The notes under the pieces are model-generated. The model did not search any database. It saw nothing but the letters and a program-made list of their open reading frames with translations, and had not been told where the DNA came from. A DNA stretch of 11,052 bases from JBBRSC01 sp038245795 (GTDB lineage: Bacteria; Actinomycetota; Acidimicrobiia; Acidimicrobiales; Microtrichaceae). The position numbers and the translations under genes are program-made. Below, one piece after another: positions 7,229 to 11,052 of this stretch; position 1 is the first letter of the stretch; each line of letters begins with the position of its first letter. The stretch lies in assembly GCA_038245795.1 (NCBI GenBank), contig JBBRSC010000093.1, positions 1 to 11,052 of the forward strand, given 5' to 3'.

Positions 7229-7236
7229 CTGCCGCC

Positions 7237-8721
7237 ATGGCCACCAACGCTGTCGTCGACCCCCGCTCCCCCGTCATCGTTGGCGTCGGCCAAGTCCTCG
7301 ACCGCCAGGGCGGCCTCGAACCGATCGACCTGGCGGCCTCTGCGATTGCGCTCGCCGAGTCCGACTCGGGTGTGTCCGGCCTCGCGGCTCGCGCCGAGAT
7401 CATCGGCGTGGTCCCGATCGTGTCGTGGCGCTACTTCGATCCGGCCGAACGGATCGCGGAGATGATCGGCGCGTCGCCGTCAGAGCGTTGGTATCCGGCC
7501 ATGGGTGGCAACACCCCGCAGCTCCTGGTCAACAAGGCGGCGTTCGCCATTGCGGCCGGCGATGCCGACATCGCCATCGTGTGTGGGGCCGAGTCCTACC
7601 AAACCCGGATGGCGGCGCGGAAGGCCGGGACGGCATTGGACTGGACCCACCAGGACGATTCGATGACGCCAACCTGGGGCGACGCCCAGAAACTCGACAT
7701 GGGCCATCCTGCCGAGGTGGCACATGGCATCTTCATGCCGGTCCAGTGCTACCCGCTCTTCGAGAACGCGATTCGTCATCACCTCGGGCGCGACGCCGCC
7801 ACCCATACGCGCGCCATCTCGGAGCTGTGGTCGCGCTTCAGCGCGGTTGCGGTCGACAATCCCTACGCCGTGGACCGCACCCATCATTCGGCGGAGGAAA
7901 TCGCCACGGTGACAGCGTCGAATCGAATGATCGGGAGTCCGTATACGAAACACATGGTGTCGAACCCCGATCTCGATGCGTCGTCGGCGGTCATCATGTG
8001 TTCGGCCGCGACGGCAGAAGAACTCGGCATCAGCCGGGATCGTTGGGTGTTCGTGTGGGCGGGCACCGATGCAAACGAATCCAAGATGTCCGAGCGCACG
8101 GATTTTGTGTCGTGCGCTGCCATGGGGATCGCTGGCAACACAGCAGTCGAATTGTCGGGTCGCGGCATCGACGACATCGCCCATCTCGATGTGTATTCGT
8201 GCTTTCCGTCAGCCGTTGAGTTGGCGTGTGCGGAATTGAAGATCAGCCTCGACCGCCAGCTCACCGTCTACGGCGGACTGTGTTTCGCTGGAGGACCGTG
8301 GAACAACCCGGTGGGCCACGCCATTGCGTCGATGGTGGACGTCTTGCGAAACGACGCCGGGTCCCACGGCTTGGTGACAGCCAACGGCGGCATCATCCAG
8401 AAGCACTCGTTCGGGGTGTACTCGACCACCCCGCCGCCCAACGGATTCCGATACGCCAACCCTCAGTTCGCTGTCGATGCCGCCGCGCCGCTCCGAATGG
8501 TCGCAGCAGACCATGTGGGCCCTGCGACCGTCGAGACGTGGACCGTCATGTTCGAACGGGACGGCACCCCCGCCCGGGCTCACGCCGCGGTACTCACCGC
8601 CGAGGGTGCTCGATCGTGGGGCGTCACCAAGGATCCGGACGCCATGTCGGAGATGCTCACTGCGGACATGGTCGGGCGCTCCGTTCGCCTCGAAGACGGC
8701 GGCGAACTCACGCTGGCGTGA
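7237..8721 (+). CDS. Thiolase-like protein (TLP1 type) with additional C-terminal domain, lacking the thiolase cysteines
   Basis: Thiolase-fold protein of 494 aa, larger than a plain thiolase (about 390-400 aa). It starts with VIVGVGQV (13-20), and AAFAIAAGDADIAIVCGAES (101-120) is the N-terminal-half strand-helix signature. LDVYSCFPSAVELA (317-330) and GGLCFAGGPWNNPVGHAIA (346-364) correspond to the C-terminal half. At the usual nucleophile position (the 'CASG' loop) the protein reads GGNTPQLL (90-97). At the second catalytic Cys (the 'CIGGG' loop) it reads TANGGIIQ (381-388). Both catalytic cysteines are therefore absent and classical acetyl-CoA acetyltransferase activity is unlikely, despite the name such proteins often receive. 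Residues about 410-494 form an extra domain, as in mycobacterial TLP1 proteins; it may bind acyl-CoA or another CoA-linked ligand. The start is ATG 7237, probably leaderless. Convergent with the cyclic-nucleotide-binding gene, 9 nt between stops. Confidence 0.85.
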   Translation: MATNAVVDPRSPVIVGVGQVLDRQGGLEPIDLAASAIALAESDSGVSGLAARAEIIGVVPIVSWRYFDPAERIAEMIGASPSERWYPAMGGNTPQLLVNKAAFAIAAGDADIAIVCGAESYQTRMAARKAGTALDWTHQDDSMTPTWGDAQKLDMGHPAEVAHGIFMPVQCYPLFENAIRHHLGRDAATHTRAISELWSRFSAVAVDNPYAVDRTHHSAEEIATVTASNRMIGSPYTKHMVSNPDLDASSAVIMCSAATAEELGISRDRWVFVWAGTDANESKMSERTDFVSCAAMGIAGNTAVELSGRGIDDIAHLDVYSCFPSAVELACAELKISLDRQLTVYGGLCFAGGPWNNPVGHAIASMVDVLRNDAGSHGLVTANGGIIQKHSFGVYSTTPPPNGFRYANPQFAVDAAAPLRMVAADHVGPATVETWTVMFERDGTPARAHAAVLTAEGARSWGVTKDPDAMSEMLTADMVGRSVRLEDGGELTLA

Positions 8722-8737
8722 CACGCGCCGTCACGCC
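8715..8737. terminator. Hairpin across the convergent stop codons, possible bidirectional terminator
   Basis: GGCGTGAC (8715-8722) and GTCACGCC (8730-8737) are perfect 8-bp inverted repeats with a 7-nt loop. The TGA stop of the thiolase-like gene (8719-8721) pairs with the complement of the TGA stop of the cyclic-nucleotide-binding gene (8731-8733), so the hairpin is centred on the tail-to-tail junction. There is no U-tract on either side, so it may be a weak or factor-dependent terminator, or a 3'-end stabiliser. Confidence 0.5.
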
Positions 8738-9153
8738 TGGCGTTGCATCCTGGCGGTCAGCAGGTTCATCACACGCTCCGACGCCTTCGGCATCTCCTCG
8801 AGGAGTTTTTTGAAGTGGGGCGCATCGAAGCGCAACAACTTCACCGCCCCGTCGGCCACAACGCTGGCGCTCCGCGGACGATGATCCACCAGGGCCATTT
8901 CGCCGACCATGGAACCAGCCTCCAGGGTGGCAATGTGTTCAGAAGCCACGTACACGCTGACAGTGCCGTCGACGATCACGAAACATTCGAGCCCGGCATC
9001 GCCTTGATCGATGATGACCGACCCGGCCTCGACCTCTCGTTGGCTCGACAGGGCTGCGACCCGTTTGAGATCGTCGGCAGAGAACCCCTCGAAGAAGGCC
9101 ACTCCCGACAGATAATCCGCGTTGGCGGTCTCGGGCTTGTGGAAGAACGACAT
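8731..9153 (-). CDS. Stand-alone cyclic nucleotide-binding domain protein (Crp/cNMP-binding fold)
   Basis: Small cytosolic protein, 140 aa, made almost only of one cNMP-binding beta-barrel. Seen: FFEGFSADDLKRVAAL (20-35), the leading helix; EAGSVIIDQGDAGLECFVIVDGTVSVYV (42-69), the beta-roll; and GEMALVDHRPRSASV (84-98), the phosphate-binding cassette. Glu85 and Arg94 are kept at the ribose- and phosphate-contacting positions, so cAMP or cGMP binding is plausible. There is no helix-turn-helix, kinase, channel or acetyltransferase domain, so any output must come through a partner protein. ATG 9153 has GGGGG 8 nt upstream, and a -10-like TAGGAT lies at 9184-9189. It follows the Sua5 gene by 33 nt on the same strand and may be co-transcribed with it. 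The partner and the process controlled are unknown. Confidence 0.88.
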   Translation of the reverse strand: MSFFHKPETANADYLSGVAFFEGFSADDLKRVAALSSQREVEAGSVIIDQGDAGLECFVIVDGTVSVYVASEHIATLEAGSMVGEMALVDHRPRSASVVADGAVKLLRFDAPHFKKLLEEMPKASERVMNLLTARMQRQA

Positions 9154-9183
9154 GGCTGGGACCCCCGGGTTCGAAGCGACGAG

Positions 9184-9189
9184 ATCCTA
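9184..9189 (-). promoter_or_regulatory. Possible -10 (TAGGAT) for the cNMP-binding gene, overlapping the Sua5 stop codon
   Basis: On the minus strand TAGGAT begins with the TAG stop of the Sua5/TsaC gene (9187-9189). It would give a transcript with a leader of roughly 20-25 nt before ATG 9153, enough to hold the GGGGG ribosome-binding site. Pattern and position only; read-through from Sua5 is an alternative. Confidence 0.3.
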
Positions 9190-9798
9190 CGTCAGGTCTG
9201 CCAACGCCGCTCGTAGATCAGCACGGGAGATCGGACCCTCGCGGAGCACGTCGGGAAATCCGGTCGTGCAATCGACGACTGTCGAGGGCGCACCACCGAG
9301 GGTGCCACCGTCGACGACCACCGCAACCCGATCGCCCAACGCCGCTCGCACTCCGGCGGCTGTGTGTGGCGTGCTCTCGCCGCTGATGTTGGCGCTGGTC
9401 ACCGCCAAGGGGCCCGTCCGCTCCAGGAGATCGAGCATGTCCTGATGATTCGGGCAGCGGATCCCAATGGTGGCTCGCCCTCCGCCCAGATGATGCACGA
9501 ATGCTGGCTGACGGTTCACAATCAGTGTCATGGCCCCCGGCCAGAAGTGCTCCGCCAACCGGCGCGACGGCTCGTTGAAGATCCCGAGAGATTCAGCATC
9601 ATCTGGCGAGGCCACGAGCACGGCGATCGGCTTCGCGCGGTCGCGACCCTTGAGCTCGAACAATCGACTCAGCGCGTCGGCGTCATCGACCCGGACGGCG
9701 ATCCCGTAGACGGTGTCGGTGGGGACCACCACCATTTTCCCGCCGAGCAACTCAATGACCGCCTCGTTCCACGAGGCTCGCCAAGCGCTGTCGGACAT
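9187..9798 (-). CDS. tsaC: Threonylcarbamoyl-AMP synthase (Sua5/YrdC/YwlC family, tRNA t6A modification)
   Basis: Cytosolic enzyme that makes threonylcarbamoyl-AMP from threonine, bicarbonate and ATP for t6A37 in ANN-decoding tRNAs. The 203 aa are a single YrdC domain without the Sua5 C-terminal domain. Motifs: VVVPTDTVYGIA (23-34), LFELKGRDRAKPIAVLV (46-62), HFWPGAMTLIV (84-94), IGIRCPNH (111-118), VTSANISGE (133-141), GGAPSTVVDCT (168-178) and VLREGPIS (184-191), all in the family order. Start ATG 9798; TAGCGT lies 7 nt before it, which suggests a leaderless mRNA. In many actinobacteria this gene directly follows prmC. Here an opposite-strand zinc-ribbon gene separates them, so this gene needs its own promoter. 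Confidence 0.95.
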   Translation of the reverse strand: MSDSAWRASWNEAVIELLGGKMVVVPTDTVYGIAVRVDDADALSRLFELKGRDRAKPIAVLVASPDDAESLGIFNEPSRRLAEHFWPGAMTLIVNRQPAFVHHLGGGRATIGIRCPNHQDMLDLLERTGPLAVTSANISGESTPHTAAGVRAALGDRVAVVVDGGTLGGAPSTVVDCTTGFPDVLREGPISRADLRAALADLT

Positions 9799-9805
9799 GC
9801 ATCGA

Positions 9806-9815
9806 ACGCTACCGT
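9806..9815. promoter_or_regulatory. Overlapping divergent -10 elements (TAGCGT leftward, TACCGT rightward)
   Basis: The 10-bp sequence ACGCTACCGT holds TAGCGT on the minus strand (9811-9806), 7 nt before the Sua5 ATG, and TACCGT on the plus strand (9810-9815), before the zinc-ribbon gene. The two hexamers share the self-complementary TA step at 9810-9811. RNA polymerase could then open the same base pair in either direction, but probably not both at once. TANNNT is the established actinobacterial -10 pattern; use of both sites is inferred. Confidence 0.45.
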
Positions 9816-9839
9816 GAGGTTTCGTTGGAAGAACGCTCA

Positions 9840-10715
9840 GTGATCTACGCGTGCTGCCGATACAAGCAATCAGTGTTTACAGCAACGAAAAAGCAATGCG
9901 GAACGTGCGGTGCACGGAACGATCTCGACGCCGACCGTTGTCGCGTCTGCACCCGGTCGCTGTCCGAGGCCGTCTCGCCCTCACACGCCGCCTTCGAAGA
10001 GGTGCTGTACGCCAACCCGGTCCGCGAGACCGAACAACCGAAGCGTTGGGTCAACCCGTGGTTCCTCGTGGTGCTCGTCGTGATCGGGCTCCTCGCCGCG
10101 AACTTCCAATGGTGGGGGTATGGCCCCAGCTGGGCCTCACGCGAAGGAATTCAGCATCTCGACCGGGGAGACAGCTGGCGGGTTCTCAACGAACTGGACG
10201 GGTTCACCTTGTCGTTTCCCGCCAACGCCACTGTCGATTCTGTCAACGGACCGACCGGTCAGATGAGACGAGCGTGGGCCGGCGTCGATGATCAGTGGAC
10301 GAACGTCACCCCGGGGGCAACAGGCTTCGACAAGGCCGAAGAGGACGCCAAGCGATCCGCCCGACAGTTCGTCGGTGTCGTGGTGGCTGCGTCGCTCGCC
10401 GCTCCCGATCGACCCGCCGATGACGCACAGATGGTGCTCGACAAGCTCCTGGATCAGGCAACCGTTACCGAGATCAACGTCCGGCCAGTGACCCAGACCG
10501 ACTTCGGCAATCAGTGGACCATCGATGCGAAGGTCCGAGGAGGATTCGGACGGATCCTCGACGGACGGATGCGGGCACGCTTCATTGTCTTCGGCGATCA
10601 GATGATCGTGGTGGCGACCATTGCTGTCGATCGACTCGACGTCGAGCTCCAGAACACCCTGATCAAGGGGATCCGCCTGCCCGACAAGTTCGAAGCACCC
10701 GCGGTCGACCGTTGA
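9840..10715 (+). CDS. Zinc-ribbon, single-transmembrane protein of unknown function
   Basis: I do not recognise a named family. Counting from GTG 9840 (291 aa), the protein has a cytosolic N-terminal zinc ribbon C20-x2-C23-x10-C34-x2-C37 (CGTCGARNDLDADRCRVC), a linker, one membrane span at about 74-93 (WFLVVLVVIGLLAANFQWW) and an outside domain of about 195 residues. That domain has FTLSFPANATV early and RFIVFGDQMIVVATIAV followed by GIRLP late, a layout reminiscent of PsbP/Mog1-like small alpha-beta domains; this is only an impression. Three starts are possible: TTG 9825, GTG 9840 (GGAAG 8 nt upstream, preferred) and GTG 9873, which begins just before the zinc ribbon. AT-rich third positions near the start contrast with the rest. 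The gene sits between prmC and Sua5 on the other strand; its last 53 bp overlap prmC tail to tail. Confidence 0.75.
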   Translation: MIYACCRYKQSVFTATKKQCGTCGARNDLDADRCRVCTRSLSEAVSPSHAAFEEVLYANPVRETEQPKRWVNPWFLVVLVVIGLLAANFQWWGYGPSWASREGIQHLDRGDSWRVLNELDGFTLSFPANATVDSVNGPTGQMRRAWAGVDDQWTNVTPGATGFDKAEEDAKRSARQFVGVVVAASLAAPDRPADDAQMVLDKLLDQATVTEINVRPVTQTDFGNQWTIDAKVRGGFGRILDGRMRARFIVFGDQMIVVATIAVDRLDVELQNTLIKGIRLPDKFEAPAVDR

Positions 10716-11052
10716 GGTCGCTGCCGACGATCGTCGGACCGAGTCCCGCCTGATCACACAGCGCACTGGCCGACGCAGCCTGGTCGGCGCCGATCTCCAG
10801 GATCAGCACCCCACTTGGCCCCAGCCACTCCGCAGCACCCGCCACGATGACGCGGACATCATCAAGCCCGTCGTCACCCGAGAACAAGGCCGACGACGGC
10901 TCCCAATTCACGACGTCATCGGCGATGACGTCGTTGAGCCCGACGTAGGGCGGGTTCGACGCAATCACATCGACGTGGCCCCGGAGGTCCTCCGCCAATG
11001 CGTCGTACCACGAACCCGCGACGACCTCGACGGTCGTACCGTGTCGGCCGAG
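10663..11052 (-). CDS. prmC: Peptide chain release factor N5-glutamine methyltransferase, C-terminal part (5' end outside window)
   Basis: SAM-dependent methyltransferase (HemK/PrmC) that methylates the Gln of the GGQ motif in release factors RF1/RF2. The reading frame is open through the right edge (129 codons plus stop inside). Visible: VDVIASNPPYVGLNDV with the NPPY catalytic motif that binds the target glutamine, WEPSSALFSGDDGLD, the strand GVLILEIGADQA and the C-terminal DLNGRPRVLR, typical of PrmC. The N-terminal helical domain and SAM-binding glycine motif lie outside the window. The gene's last 53 bp overlap the zinc-ribbon gene; the PrmC C-terminus looks natural to its end (VGSDLNGRPRVLRTCRAGGSP region), so the overlap seems real. 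A prfA gene is expected upstream, to the right. Confidence 0.93.
   Translation of the reverse strand, partial: LGRHGTTVEVVAGSWYDALAEDLRGHVDVIASNPPYVGLNDVIADDVVNWEPSSALFSGDDGLDDVRVIVAGAAEWLGPSGVLILEIGADQAASASALCDQAGLGPTIVGSDLNGRPRVLRTCRAGGSP
10724..10737. repeat. Perfect 14-bp palindrome CCGACGATCGTCGG near the prmC/zinc-ribbon junction
   Basis: CCGACGATCGTCGG reads the same on both strands. It lies 8 nt after the zinc-ribbon stop and inside the prmC coding sequence. As RNA it could form a 5-bp stem with a GATC loop at the 3' end of the zinc-ribbon transcript. It could be a weak transcript end, a protein-binding site, or chance in GC-rich coding DNA. Confidence 0.3.

Noticed and set aside
6365..7465. 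366-codon plus-strand ORF across glyA, rpiB and the start of the thiolase-like gene
   Set aside because: It covers the antisense of two genes with intact catalytic motifs and runs into a third in another frame; no start signal or recognisable domain.
7155..8219. 354-codon Arg-rich plus-strand ORF
   Set aside because: It is a frame-shifted reading of the thiolase-like gene; composition is almost all Arg, Gly, His and Pro, typical of an out-of-frame translation.
7237..8721. Active acetyl-CoA acetyltransferase
   Set aside because: Both thiolase catalytic cysteine loops are replaced and there is an extra C-terminal domain, so a TLP1-like call is safer.
10663..10998. TTG at 10998 as the start of a short separate protein
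   Set aside because: The frame is open to the right edge and upstream residues continue the methyltransferase domain before NPPY, so this is the tail of prmC, not a small gene.
1..11052. Mobile element, CRISPR, toxin-antitoxin or phage-defence system
   Set aside because: No transposase, integrase, direct-repeat array, terminal inverted repeats or known defence domains were seen; no gap longer than 100 bp lies between genes.

Overview
The window looks like a stretch of chromosome from a GC-rich actinobacterium, most likely an uncultured or marine/freshwater Acidimicrobiia-type organism. This is inferred from the high GC3, the frequent GTG starts, the promoter-to-start spacings that suggest leaderless or very short-leader transcripts, and the gene order prmC - Sua5/TsaC - rpiB - glyA - wecA-like. 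That order resembles the prfA-hemK-Sua5-rfe-atp block known from mycobacteria. No rRNA, tRNA, CRISPR array, insertion sequence or phage gene was seen.

Left part (1-4351), transport and catabolism. Two divergent units share an 84-bp intergenic region. Leftward runs a branched-chain amino-acid-type (HAAT/Liv) ABC transporter: a lipoprotein substrate-binding protein, then 3 nt later a permease that reads through from a complete LivH-like domain into the start of a LivM-like domain and leaves the window. Rightward is a large amidohydrolase of the N-acyl-D-amino-acid deacylase family. Between them lies a perfect 10-bp inverted repeat with a 3-bp spacer, probably an operator that ties uptake to hydrolysis of the same unknown substrate. 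The amidohydrolase lacks two histidine motifs of the D-aminoacylase metal centre, so its substrate should not be assumed.

Middle part (4331-7201), a leftward housekeeping operon: rpiB (pentose phosphate pathway), glyA (serine/glycine/one-carbon metabolism) and a WecA/TagO-like polyprenyl-phosphate sugar-phosphate transferase (first membrane step of envelope polysaccharide synthesis). Its last gene overlaps the amidohydrolase tail to tail by 21 bp.

Right part (7202-11052), a mosaic of inward- and outward-facing single genes. A thiolase-like protein (type TLP1, with a C-terminal extra domain and no thiolase cysteines) faces right. A stand-alone cyclic-nucleotide-binding domain protein and a Sua5/TsaC threonylcarbamoyl-AMP synthase face left. 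A zinc-ribbon plus single-transmembrane protein of unknown function faces right and overlaps by 53 bp the 3' end of prmC, which enters from the right edge. Thus the usually contiguous prmC-sua5-(rpiB-glyA)-wecA series is interrupted twice by opposite-strand genes. Each break carries closely spaced divergent TANNNT -10-like elements, in one case overlapping by the shared TA step.

I do not see a clear new defence, mobile or biosynthetic system. The most unusual items are the catalytically stripped thiolase-like protein, the altered deacylase metal site, the palindromic operator hidden inside an over-long ORF start, the LivH-LivM fusion and the overlapping divergent promoters.
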